The notes beneath the pieces are model-generated. The model was not told where the DNA came from. It made no database searches and saw only the letters and a program-made list of their open reading frames with translations. Made by a program: the position numbers and the translations under genes. This document shows, piece by piece, positions 34,635 through 43,132 of a stretch of DNA of 64,000 nucleotides (positions are counted from its first letter, which is position 1; each line of letters begins with the position of its first letter). The DNA comes from JBPRGG01 sp051418075 (GTDB lineage: Bacteria > Bacteroidota > Bacteroidia > Cytophagales > Cyclobacteriaceae), in contig JBPRGG010000177.1 of NCBI GenBank assembly GCA_051418075.1, forward strand, positions 1 to 64,000, given 5' to 3'.

Positions 34635-37053
34635 AATTGCTGAAAAATGGTTTGAACTTCAAGGTTGGCAGCCTTTCCAATATCAGCGGGAAACCTGGAG
34701 AGCTTATCTGGAGGGTTGGTCAGGTCTGGTAAATGCACCTACCGGAAGCGGCAAAACCTATGCCCTGGGTTTAGGAATTCTGATGGAGTATTTGTCTAAT
34801 TCGGAAAAACCTGTCACCGGTTTACAAGCCATATGGATAACCCCCATCCGGGCTTTGAGTACGGAAATTCAGCAGGCTATGCAAAAAGCCTGTAATGACC
34901 TTTCCATTCCCTGGGAAATCGCAGTCCGGACTGGTGATACTTCAGTAAGTGAAAGAGACAGGCAGCGAAAACATATACCTCCTTTTCTGATTACTACTCC
35001 GGAAAGTCTGCATCTGCTTTTGGCATCAAAAAACCATACCCGTTTTTTTAAAAATCTGAAATGCCTGGTAGCTGATGAGTGGCATGAATTACTGGGTTCC
35101 AAACGGGCGGTACAGCTGGAACTGGCGCTTTCTCATTTAAAGGTTATTCAGCCAGCATTAAAGATTTGGGGCGTTTCTGCTACTATTGGTAACTTAAAAG
35201 AAGGTCTGAATGTGCTGCTGGGACAACCCACCCAGCAACCTAAACACAAGATCATCAGGGCTCACCTGGAAAAGGAGGTACAGGTAACTTCCCTCATTCC
35301 TCCTGAAATTGAAAAATTTCCCTGGGCCGGTCATCTGGGTATTAAAATGCTGGATCAGGTGGTGCCTATCATCATAAAAAGCAAAACCACCTTGTTGTTT
35401 ACCAATACCCGGTCTCAATCAGAGATCTGGTATCATAGAATTCTGGAGCATTCCCCCGATTTGGCCGGTATTATGGCCCTGCATCACGGCTCCATCAGTC
35501 GCGACCTTAGAACCTGGGTGGAAAATGCATTGCATCAGGAAAAACTAAAACTGGTGGTTTGCACTTCAAGTCTTGATCTGGGGGTGGATTTTAGACCGGT
35601 TGAAACCATTATTCAGGTTGGGAGTCCTAAAGGAGTGGCGCGTTTTATCCAAAGAGCCGGGCGAAGTGGTCATCAGCCTGGTGCTAAAAGCCATATTTAT
35701 TTTGTGCCTACACACTCCCTGGAATTGGTAGAAGCGGCAGCTCTTCGTACAGGCATTCAGCAGGGTAAAGTAGAATCCCGGCAGCCGTATATCCAGTCAT
35801 TTGATGTATTGATCCAGTATTTAGTTACTCTGGCTGTTTCTGACGGGTTTGAACCTGGCCAGGTTTTTAAAGAGATTAAAACCACTTATGCATTTCAATC
35901 TATTTCGGAGCATGACTGGTATTGGGTTTTGCAGTTTATTACCACCGGAGGTGAAAGTTTACATGCTTACCAGGAATATCAGAAGCTGGGAATTGTCAAT
36001 GGACGCTATCATATAAAAAACCGCCGGTTTGCCATGCGTCATCGGTTATCCATTGGCACCATTGTAGGCGACAATGTGCTTAAAATTAAATATATGTCGG
36101 GGAAATTTATAGGTACCATAGAAGAATGGTTCATCAGTAAGCTGAATCCTGGCGATGTATTTTGGTTTGCCGGGAAAAACCTGGAATTTATTAAATTGGA
36201 TGGGTTAACTGCTTTTGTCAGAAGAACCAGAGAAAAGAAAGGCAAGGTGCCCAGCTGGATGGGAGGCAGGATGCCACTTTCGTCTCAATTGTCTGCTTTA
36301 TTAAGGCGTAGTTTGAATGAAGCCCTTGATCCTGATTGTGAAGTGGAAGAATTACGCGCCATCCGGCCACTTATCGAGAAACAACTGGAATTATCCATGG
36401 TGCCGGGTGAAAACGAATTCCTGATTGAAAAGATAAAATCCAGGGAAGGATATCATGTGTTTATGTTTCCCTTTGAAGGACGATTTGTGCATGAAGGCAT
36501 TGCAGCCCTGGTAGCTTACCGCATGGCACAGATACAGCCCATCAGTTTTTCTATTGCGTTGAACGACTATGGATTTGAGTTATTATCAGATCAGGATATA
36601 CCTTTGGAAGAAGCATTGGAACTGGATCTTTTCAGTAGTGAAAATTTGCTGGAGCACTTACAGGCCAGTTTAAATGCCAATGAAATGGCCAGGGCCAAAT
36701 TCCGGGACATTGCTGCCATCGCCGGATTGACTTTTAAAGGATATCCGGGCAATTATGTTTCGGAAAAACATCTGCAATCTTCCTCACGGCTGTTTTTTGA
36801 CATGTTCTATCAATATGATGCGGAAAACCTGTTGTTCAGGCAGGCTTACCAGGAGGTGATGGAGTTTCAATTGCAGGAAACCAGGATGAGAGATGCCTTA
36901 AAAAGGATCAGTGGACAAAAACTGATCTTGCAATACCCGGATCGTCCTACTCCCTTTGCCTTTCCTATTCTGGTTGACCGGTTAAGGGAAAGAATGAGCT
37001 CCGAACGATTGGAAGACCGGGTTAAAAAAATGACCCTGCAATATGATAAATGA
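34612..37053 (+). CDS. Ligase-associated DEXH-box helicase (Lhr-like)
   Basis: 813 aa from ATG 34612; the longer frame from 34552 lies wholly inside the ligase gene, and the N-terminus MKQEQVIEIAEKWFELQGWQPFQYQRETW is the one expected. Superfamily 2 motifs: Walker A APTGSGKT (K48), DEWH box (VADEWHELLGS), SAT, and C-terminal GSPKGVARFIQRAGRSGH (motif VI). It lacks the long Lhr C-terminal extension, as expected of the ligase-associated group. Third gene of the cassette; no stop-to-start space with the ligase. Confidence 0.94.
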   Translation: MKQEQVIEIAEKWFELQGWQPFQYQRETWRAYLEGWSGLVNAPTGSGKTYALGLGILMEYLSNSEKPVTGLQAIWITPIRALSTEIQQAMQKACNDLSIPWEIAVRTGDTSVSERDRQRKHIPPFLITTPESLHLLLASKNHTRFFKNLKCLVADEWHELLGSKRAVQLELALSHLKVIQPALKIWGVSATIGNLKEGLNVLLGQPTQQPKHKIIRAHLEKEVQVTSLIPPEIEKFPWAGHLGIKMLDQVVPIIIKSKTTLLFTNTRSQSEIWYHRILEHSPDLAGIMALHHGSISRDLRTWVENALHQEKLKLVVCTSSLDLGVDFRPVETIIQVGSPKGVARFIQRAGRSGHQPGAKSHIYFVPTHSLELVEAAALRTGIQQGKVESRQPYIQSFDVLIQYLVTLAVSDGFEPGQVFKEIKTTYAFQSISEHDWYWVLQFITTGGESLHAYQEYQKLGIVNGRYHIKNRRFAMRHRLSIGTIVGDNVLKIKYMSGKFIGTIEEWFISKLNPGDVFWFAGKNLEFIKLDGLTAFVRRTREKKGKVPSWMGGRMPLSSQLSALLRRSLNEALDPDCEVEELRAIRPLIEKQLELSMVPGENEFLIEKIKSREGYHVFMFPFEGRFVHEGIAALVAYRMAQIQPISFSIALNDYGFELLSDQDIPLEEALELDLFSSENLLEHLQASLNANEMARAKFRDIAAIAGLTFKGYPGNYVSEKHLQSSSRLFFDMFYQYDAENLLFRQAYQEVMEFQLQETRMRDALKRISGQKLILQYPDRPTPFAFPILVDRLRERMSSERLEDRVKKMTLQYDK

Positions 37054-37133
37054 CCCGGTAACATCATTACAATAAAGTTTTGAAAACCCCTGCCTGATAT
37101 TTTTGTTTTACAACCAACTAATATTTCAGGATC

Positions 37134-37610
37134 ATGCCTAAACCTCTTAAACGTCATCCGGCTTTAGTTCCACTGTCAAGGGACCATCACTTTGGTTTGT
37201 TACTGGTTTGGAAAATTAAACAGGGATTCAGTAAAAATGTATCCCCTGAAAGGATAAGAGGTTATACTTTACATGCTATTCAGCAGCATATAAAAACTCA
37301 TTTCCAGCAAGAGGAAAAATGGCTTTTCCCCCACCTGGACCCTGCTGATTCGATGAGAAAAGAAGTGGAAGAGCAGCATCAACAGCTTTACCAATTATTC
37401 AACCTTTTAAAAGATACTCCCCAAAAAGCTAAGGAAATATTGAAAAAGTTACAATCAGCTTTGGAAGCACATATTCGTTTTGAGGAAAGACGATTGTTTC
37501 CTTATATTGAAAGTGAATTGTTGCCGGATCAGCTGCAGGTAGTAGGTCAGAAACTGTCTGAGAACCATCAGGTTCCTAAAGAAAGTTGGGAAGATGTTTT
37601 CTGGAAATAA
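37134..37610 (+). CDS. Hemerythrin HHE-domain protein
   Basis: A 158-aa four-helix protein with the metal-ligand pattern of HHE domains: DHHFGLL (about 17-23), HIKTHFQQEEKWLFPHL, EQHQQLYQLF and HIRFEERRLFPYIE. The domain binds a di-iron centre that senses or stores O2 or NO or protects against iron/oxidative stress. It begins 80 bp after the helicase on the same strand with no terminator between, so partial co-transcription with the ligase cassette is possible. Single domain, no fusions. Confidence 0.9.
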   Translation: MPKPLKRHPALVPLSRDHHFGLLLVWKIKQGFSKNVSPERIRGYTLHAIQQHIKTHFQQEEKWLFPHLDPADSMRKEVEEQHQQLYQLFNLLKDTPQKAKEILKKLQSALEAHIRFEERRLFPYIESELLPDQLQVVGQKLSENHQVPKESWEDVFWK

Positions 37611-37744
37611 AACTCTTCAGGGTTTACTTAAATTTTTTTGATGATGTATAAAACAATCTTTTTCAGTTTTTATTTTTTCATATGCTAATATTTAACTAAA
37701 ATTAAACTGGACATTTAAGCATAAATGAAATTGGGATTAAAGTT

Positions 37745-39184
37745 ATGATGAAATTGCAAAGGTACGTCATCATTCTGATGATGGCGCTATTCAGTCAAAA
37801 TGCCAGAGCCGATATCATACTGCCGGACATTTTCTCTGATCATATGGTTTTACAGCAAAAGGCTAAGATAGAATTATGGGGTTGGGCATCTCCGGCTGAA
37901 CCTGTATCTATTACTTCTTCCTTTTCCAATCGGAAAATTGAAGTTGTAGCAGATAGTTCAGGTCAATGGAAGGTTGAGATCAGGACACCTGCTGCTGGCG
38001 GCCCTTATGAATTGATCATAACCGGATACAGCCGTAAGGTACTGCAGGATGTGTGGCTGGGAGAGGTTTGGCTGGCTTCAGGTCAGTCCAATATGGAAAT
38101 GCCTATTGATAGTATAGCAGCCCACTATTCCGGTGTATTGGATTATAAACAGGAGATAGAACAGGCTGATTATCCTATGATTCGTCAGTTTGATGTACAA
38201 AATCATTATGCTTATGACCCTGAATTTAATGCAATAGGTCAGTGGGAGATCATCAAGCCTCAGAATGCCGGAAATTTTTCAGCTACTGCCTATTTTTTTG
38301 CCAGAGAGTTGCGTCAGAAATTAGACGTACCGGTAGGTATCATTAATGCTACCTGGGGAGGAACACCTGCTCAGGCCTGGATCAAAGGAGAGGCTTTAAA
38401 TCCGTTTCAACCTTATTTTTCCCAGGTGGAAGCATTAATTCAGGATAATGAAGCACCCATTGACAAAAACTATCCCAGCGTCCTGTACAATGGCATGATT
38501 TCTCCGGTTATTCCGTATTCCATTCAAGGGGTGATCTGGTATCAGGGAGAATCAAATATTGGCAAACCTGAGGAATACGAAGATTTGATGAAAGTCTTGA
38601 TCAACAACTGGAGGAACCAATGGGATGCCAGAAAATTACCGTTTTTGATGGTGCAAATAGCCCCATATGATTATGCCAGCCGCAATTGGTTTAAAGGAGA
38701 TGCATACAGCCTTGGTCGCTTGATTGAAGCACAGCAATCGGTGCTGGATATGAGAAATGTTTATCTGGCTCCCACATCCGACATAGGTAACCTGAAAGAT
38801 ATTCACCCAAAAAATAAACAGGAAGTAGGTAAAAGACTGGCAAATATAGCCCTGGATGAAGTGTATAAACAGAAAGTGGATGTGATCAGTGGTCCGGTTT
38901 TCCATAAAATGAAGATCAAAGAAGGAAAAGTAATACTTTCCTTTAAGGAAACCGGTTCAGGAATAATGTTCAGTGGAGATAAACTGGAGGGTTTTGAAAT
39001 AGCCGGGCCTGATCAAAAGTTTTATCCGGCTCAGGCTAGTTTAGATAAAAAAAACGTGGTTCTCAGTTCAGAAATGGTAGAACAACCGGTAGCGGTCAGG
39101 TATGCCTTCAAAAACACCAGCCAGGTGAACTTTTTTAACCAGGAAGGATGGCCGGCCCGTCCCTTTCGTACGGATGACTGGTAG
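37745..39184 (+). CDS. Sialate O-acetylesterase family protein
   Basis: A 479-aa exported protein (signal residues 1-22, cleavage after ARA). The SGNH/GDSL-type catalytic core is clear: nucleophile Ser in LASGQSNMEMP, second block WGGTPAQAW, WYQGESN, and the catalytic His in the DIHPKNK motif near 365. It removes O-acetyl groups from sialic acids or other acetylated carbohydrates in the periplasm. Next to a strong hairpin and convergent with the pyrophosphatase gene. Fits the window's glycan-degradation theme; the natural substrate is uncertain. Confidence 0.92.
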   Translation: MMKLQRYVIILMMALFSQNARADIILPDIFSDHMVLQQKAKIELWGWASPAEPVSITSSFSNRKIEVVADSSGQWKVEIRTPAAGGPYELIITGYSRKVLQDVWLGEVWLASGQSNMEMPIDSIAAHYSGVLDYKQEIEQADYPMIRQFDVQNHYAYDPEFNAIGQWEIIKPQNAGNFSATAYFFARELRQKLDVPVGIINATWGGTPAQAWIKGEALNPFQPYFSQVEALIQDNEAPIDKNYPSVLYNGMISPVIPYSIQGVIWYQGESNIGKPEEYEDLMKVLINNWRNQWDARKLPFLMVQIAPYDYASRNWFKGDAYSLGRLIEAQQSVLDMRNVYLAPTSDIGNLKDIHPKNKQEVGKRLANIALDEVYKQKVDVISGPVFHKMKIKEGKVILSFKETGSGIMFSGDKLEGFEIAGPDQKFYPAQASLDKKNVVLSSEMVEQPVAVRYAFKNTSQVNFFNQEGWPARPFRTDDW

Positions 39185-39340
39185 TTCCATGGATTATTTG
39201 GGGATTCTTAATTAATGCTGGTAAGTTATTCTGTGGTGTTTGAATTGGTTTCAGAAGGATGGAAGGTATTCAAATGCAATTAAAAGCTGTTGATAGATAG
39301 CTTTGATTAGATTTCAGGAAATGGTATAGATTTAAAAGTA

Positions 39341-39383
39341 TATGAAATGAGACAGAATGCGAAGCCATCTATCTCATTTCATA
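39341..39383. terminator. Bidirectional terminator-like hairpin between convergent genes
   Basis: Perfect 12-bp inverted repeat TATGAAATGAGA (39341-39352) and TCTCATTTCATA (39372-39383) with a 19-nt loop, between the 3' ends of the esterase and pyrophosphatase genes. The plus strand is followed by TTAAAAAAA and the minus strand by ACTTTTAAA, so T-runs are weak. It probably protects or ends both transcripts. Confidence 0.6.
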
Positions 39384-39395
39384 TTAAAAAAAGGT

Positions 39396-41612
39396 TTATT
39401 TAAAATAATCCAACAAGCTAAAAGCCACTGTTACACCAGACATCACGATAGTCACCATACTCATCAGTTTGATCAGGATGTTAAGGCTGGGCCCGGAAGT
39501 ATCTTTGAATGGATCACCCACGGTATCACCAATTACGGCTGCTTTGTGAGCTACAGAGCCTTTTCCACCTTTATGCCCTGTTTCGATGTATTTTTTAGCA
39601 TTGTCCCAGGCTCCTCCGGAATTAGCCATAAATACAGCCAGTACGAATCCGGCACCTAATCCACCTACCAGCAGACCAATAGCACCACTTACACCAAAAA
39701 TAAGACCTACTACAATCGGCACTAAAATGGCCAGTAAAGAAGGCAGTACCATTTCTACCTGAGCCCCTTTGGTGGAAATAGCCACACAGCGAGCATAATC
39801 TGGCTCTGCTTTACCTTCCATGATTCCGGCAATGGTCTTGAATTGTCGTCTTACTTCATCCACCATTTTAGCCGCAGCCCGACCTACTGCATTCATAGTA
39901 AGTCCACAGAAAAGGAAAGCCATCATTGAACCTATGAAAATCCCGATCAATACCCGGGGGTTCATCAGGTGTACTTCAAAATAGTTCATGAATTCATTGA
40001 TATGTAGTTGATTCAGTTCTTCTCTGGTAAAAATTTCAGTGCCGTTAGGAAATATATAACTTTCAGCATCTTGCATCAGCCTGTCAATACCTATTTTCAA
40101 TTCTTCGATGTAAGAAGCCAGTAAAGCCAATGCAGTCAGTGCAGCTGAACCAATGGCAAAACCTTTTCCGGTAGCAGCGGTAGTGTTTCCTAAAGAATCC
40201 AGTGCATCCGTCCTGTTTCTGACTTCTGGACCCAGCTCACTCATTTCTGCGTTACCACCTGCATTATCAGCAATAGGTCCGTAAGCATCGGTAGCCAGGG
40301 TAATTCCTAAAGTGGAAAGCATTCCCACTGCGGCAATACCGATTCCATAAAGTCCCATTCCCATATTATTCAGATCACCCCCAGCGGCAAAAATAAAAGC
40401 CAGAATGATACCAATTACTACTGCTACTACAGGTATTACGGTGGAGATCATTCCATAACCAAGGCCCGAAATAATTACTGTTGCAGGTCCTGTTTCGGCG
40501 CTGTCAGCAATTTTCTGAGTAGGCTTGTATTCTTCTGAAGTATAATATTCGGTGGCACGGCCAATTACAATACCAACAATCAAACCTGTTACAATGGCAC
40601 CCCAAATGCCAAACCAGTTCTCCAGTTCAAAGAAATAAAGTAATACAAATGATCCCACCACAATTAATACAGAGCTTACATTGACACCTCTCCCCAGGGA
40701 TCCCAGAAGTTGTTTCTGGGTAGCACCTTCTTTTGTGCGCACCATATAAATACCAATAATAGAAAGTACAATACCAATGGATGCAATTAACATAGGTGCC
40801 ATTACCGCTTTAATTTGCATAGCGCTGTTGTCAAGGAAGGCGGCAGCTCCAAGGGCAGCAGTAGCTAATATGGAGCCGGCATAAGACTCATACAGGTCAG
40901 CCCCCATTCCGGCCACATCACCTACATTATCACCTACATTATCAGCAATGGTAGCAGGGTTACGAGGATCATCCTCGGGAATTCCGGCTTCTACCTTACC
41001 TACCAGGTCAGCCCCCACATCGGCAGCTTTGGTAAAAATACCTCCGCCTACCCGGGCAAACAAGGCCTGGGCAGAAGCTCCCATACCAAAAGTAAGCATG
41101 GTAGTGGTAATGATCATCATGTTGTGCGTGTCAGTGATAGGATAGAATATATCCAATACATAAAACCATACTGAAATGTCAAGCAGTGCCAGACCAACTA
41201 CCACCAGACCCATTACAGCCCCACTGCGAAAAGCAACTTTTAAACCTTTATCCAAAGATTGTCGGGCTGCATTGGCAGTTCGGGCAGAGGCCATGGTTGC
41301 GGTTTTCATTCCAAAAAAACCGGCTAAGCCGGAAAAGAACCCCCCTGTAATGAAGGCAAAAGGTACCCAGGGGTTTTGCAATTCAAAACCATAGGCCAGG
41401 ATGGCAAAAACTATGAAAAGAATTAAAAAGAAAACTCCCACAATCTTATATTGCTGCTTTAAATAAGCCATAGCTCCTGTGGAAACGTGATTGGCAATTT
41501 TTTTCATCATATCCGTACCTTCATCCTCACTTTTCACCTGCTTAAAGAAAAACCAGGCAAATAGCAGAGCCAGGATGGCAGTACCCGGAATGATCCAGAA
41601 TATACTTATCAT
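39396..41612 (-). CDS. hppA: Membrane-bound K+-dependent ion-pumping pyrophosphatase
   Basis: A 738-aa protein with about 16 membrane helices. PPi-binding signature DNVGDNVGDVAGMGADLYES is present, as are GGGIFTKAADVGADLVGK and the late DTVGDPFKDTSGP. The diagnostic position reads GNTTAATGKG, i.e. Ala where K+-independent enzymes have Lys, so it belongs to the K+-stimulated class, which includes Na+ and H+ pumps; ion choice cannot be decided here. It uses PPi hydrolysis to build an ion gradient. It follows an unknown gene by 42 bp on the same strand. Confidence 0.95.
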   Translation of the reverse strand: MISIFWIIPGTAILALLFAWFFFKQVKSEDEGTDMMKKIANHVSTGAMAYLKQQYKIVGVFFLILFIVFAILAYGFELQNPWVPFAFITGGFFSGLAGFFGMKTATMASARTANAARQSLDKGLKVAFRSGAVMGLVVVGLALLDISVWFYVLDIFYPITDTHNMMIITTTMLTFGMGASAQALFARVGGGIFTKAADVGADLVGKVEAGIPEDDPRNPATIADNVGDNVGDVAGMGADLYESYAGSILATAALGAAAFLDNSAMQIKAVMAPMLIASIGIVLSIIGIYMVRTKEGATQKQLLGSLGRGVNVSSVLIVVGSFVLLYFFELENWFGIWGAIVTGLIVGIVIGRATEYYTSEEYKPTQKIADSAETGPATVIISGLGYGMISTVIPVVAVVIGIILAFIFAAGGDLNNMGMGLYGIGIAAVGMLSTLGITLATDAYGPIADNAGGNAEMSELGPEVRNRTDALDSLGNTTAATGKGFAIGSAALTALALLASYIEELKIGIDRLMQDAESYIFPNGTEIFTREELNQLHINEFMNYFEVHLMNPRVLIGIFIGSMMAFLFCGLTMNAVGRAAAKMVDEVRRQFKTIAGIMEGKAEPDYARCVAISTKGAQVEMVLPSLLAILVPIVVGLIFGVSGAIGLLVGGLGAGFVLAVFMANSGGAWDNAKKYIETGHKGGKGSVAHKAAVIGDTVGDPFKDTSGPSLNILIKLMSMVTIVMSGVTVAFSLLDYFK

Positions 41613-41654
41613 ATTATTTAATTTTTATATTTCAAAATGATTAATTATTAAATT

Positions 41655-42428
41655 CTAAAATCCTAAGGTTAAGGCAGATCGCCACCAGACATAATACTTG
41701 CTTTCCAGTTCCTCTCTGGAGGGAAATGGATAATACAAGATGGTTTTTTGATCACCCACAAAGAAACCGTTTTTGCAGGTACGGTAAAGGATTTCTCCTT
41801 TAAACATCCTGATCACGGTTTTGGTAAGTTTATCATGCTGATTGGTCAATCCGATCAAACAGTCTCTCAAGTGGGGAATATTGGAATAAGGAAGATTTTC
41901 AGATGTGCCTTCCACCGGATCTTCAGCCAAACCATTCAGATCCAGCTCCACAAAAAACAAACGGGGTAATGAAACGTGATGGGAGGTATCAGTAACCCTG
42001 AGCAAGAAATCATAAGGTTCTAAAATACTGGCTACCCTTACTGTCACCGGAGATAACTCCTGGTATAAATGCAAGTGATTTTCCCGGGTTTTTTGATAAG
42101 AGGCCTGTTGCAACTCCAGTACACGACCATCATCAGTGGTAAGGTACAAACTTTTCAATGATTCCAGAGGAATGGTTTCCATCACCCTGTAAATAGATAA
42201 ATAAACTGACCTTTTGGGTGTGCCATCCTGATGGGGAACACATCTTCTTTCGATATACTCCCGAGATACATAATCCCCAATTTTATCCTGGTCAACTTCA
42301 AAAAACACTGCTTGCCCACGTGTTCTTTTTTTGGTACCAACAGCCTGATACTTGCCAAATTCCTCTGGAGGCAACATGGAGGAAATCAAGGCTTCAGGGG
42401 TTACAGAAAGATAAAGATATCGTTTCAT
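41655..42428 (-). CDS. Conserved hypothetical protein upstream of the pyrophosphatase
   Basis: A 257-aa soluble protein with no signal peptide and no family I can name. Features: start MKRYLYLSVTPEALISSMLPPEEFGKYQAVGTKKRTRGQAVFFEVD, a central RRCVPHQDGTPKRSVYLSIYRVMETIP, and a late LTKTVIRMFKGEILYRTCKNGFFVGDQKTILYYPFPSREELE. It lies 42 bp upstream of the pyrophosphatase with no terminator between, so the two are almost certainly one transcript. A small cytosolic regulator or assembly partner of the pump is a possibility only. Confidence 0.75.
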   Translation of the reverse strand: MKRYLYLSVTPEALISSMLPPEEFGKYQAVGTKKRTRGQAVFFEVDQDKIGDYVSREYIERRCVPHQDGTPKRSVYLSIYRVMETIPLESLKSLYLTTDDGRVLELQQASYQKTRENHLHLYQELSPVTVRVASILEPYDFLLRVTDTSHHVSLPRLFFVELDLNGLAEDPVEGTSENLPYSNIPHLRDCLIGLTNQHDKLTKTVIRMFKGEILYRTCKNGFFVGDQKTILYYPFPSREELESKYYVWWRSALTLGF

Positions 42429-43132
42429 TGTGATTTATATTTTTTGAACTGTTAAAAAACTCGCTTCAGAATTGATGTATAACATAGCTTTTTTGGACAT
42501 TTTATAGCTGCTTTAATTATAATTGATGGTAATATATTGATAATACTACATAGTAACCAAGTATTTTATGGTATTTATCTAATAATCAATCGCGACAAAT
42601 GTAAAGAAGTATATGTGTAAAGCAAAATATTAATATTAACTTTTTCCTGATGAAATGTAAGAAATTCGGCTAATTTCTATAAATATGAATGATTCAATGG
42701 CTCCATTTTTAATCAAAATAAAAAGTGTATAGCACAGGAATTAGATGTGCTTGATTTTTACGTTCTTAGGAGGTAACTCACCCCATTTTCAATTGGCAGG
42801 ATGAAAAGCAGGAAAAATCTTTTTCATTTTATGCCAGAAAAATACATGCTTATATTTTATGATAAAATAGGCACATTTAAGACTATTAAAGGCTGATTTT
42901 CAGCCAAGCCGGAGCGAACTTGTAAATAATTTAGAAATAATGAAACAATAAAATCATTTTTTCCTAATTTTATTGTTTAAACACCTATTGTAAATTTTTT
43001 TTCACTAGGTTGCCAGTTCATTTGTATATTGTTTAATCAGTATTTATTTAATCAGGAATTGAAAGTTTATTTGGCCTTATGAAATCAAAATATTGAAGAC
43101 GCTAAAATATAAATATTTGAAGGTAATCGCTC
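42429..43132. other. Long divergent intergenic region with several hairpins
   Basis: 704 bp without a gene between divergent transcripts. Perfect inverted repeats: TATTTTAT-G-ATAAAATA (about 42853-42869), GGCTGA-TTT-TCAGCC (42891-42905) and AAACAATAAAAT with ATTTTATTGTTT (42943-42954, 42967-42978). A purine-rich TTAGGAGGTAACTCACCCC lies at 42766-42784 with no good ORF behind it. No tRNA or known riboswitch pattern was recognised. Confidence 0.5.
42943..42978. promoter_or_regulatory. 12-bp perfect inverted repeat upstream of a PAS kinase
   Basis: AAACAATAAAAT, 12-nt loop (CATTTTTTCCTA), ATTTTATTGTTT, about 155 bp before the kinase start at 43133. The arms are AT-only apart from one C/G pair. 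Could be an operator, a leader hairpin or the terminator of an unseen short RNA. Confidence 0.45.

Noticed and set aside
31987..37053. Ligase/exonuclease/helicase block as an anti-phage defence system
   Set aside because: The three families are the known Lhr-ligase repair cassette; no defence-specific effector, methyltransferase or abortive-infection protein is next to it.
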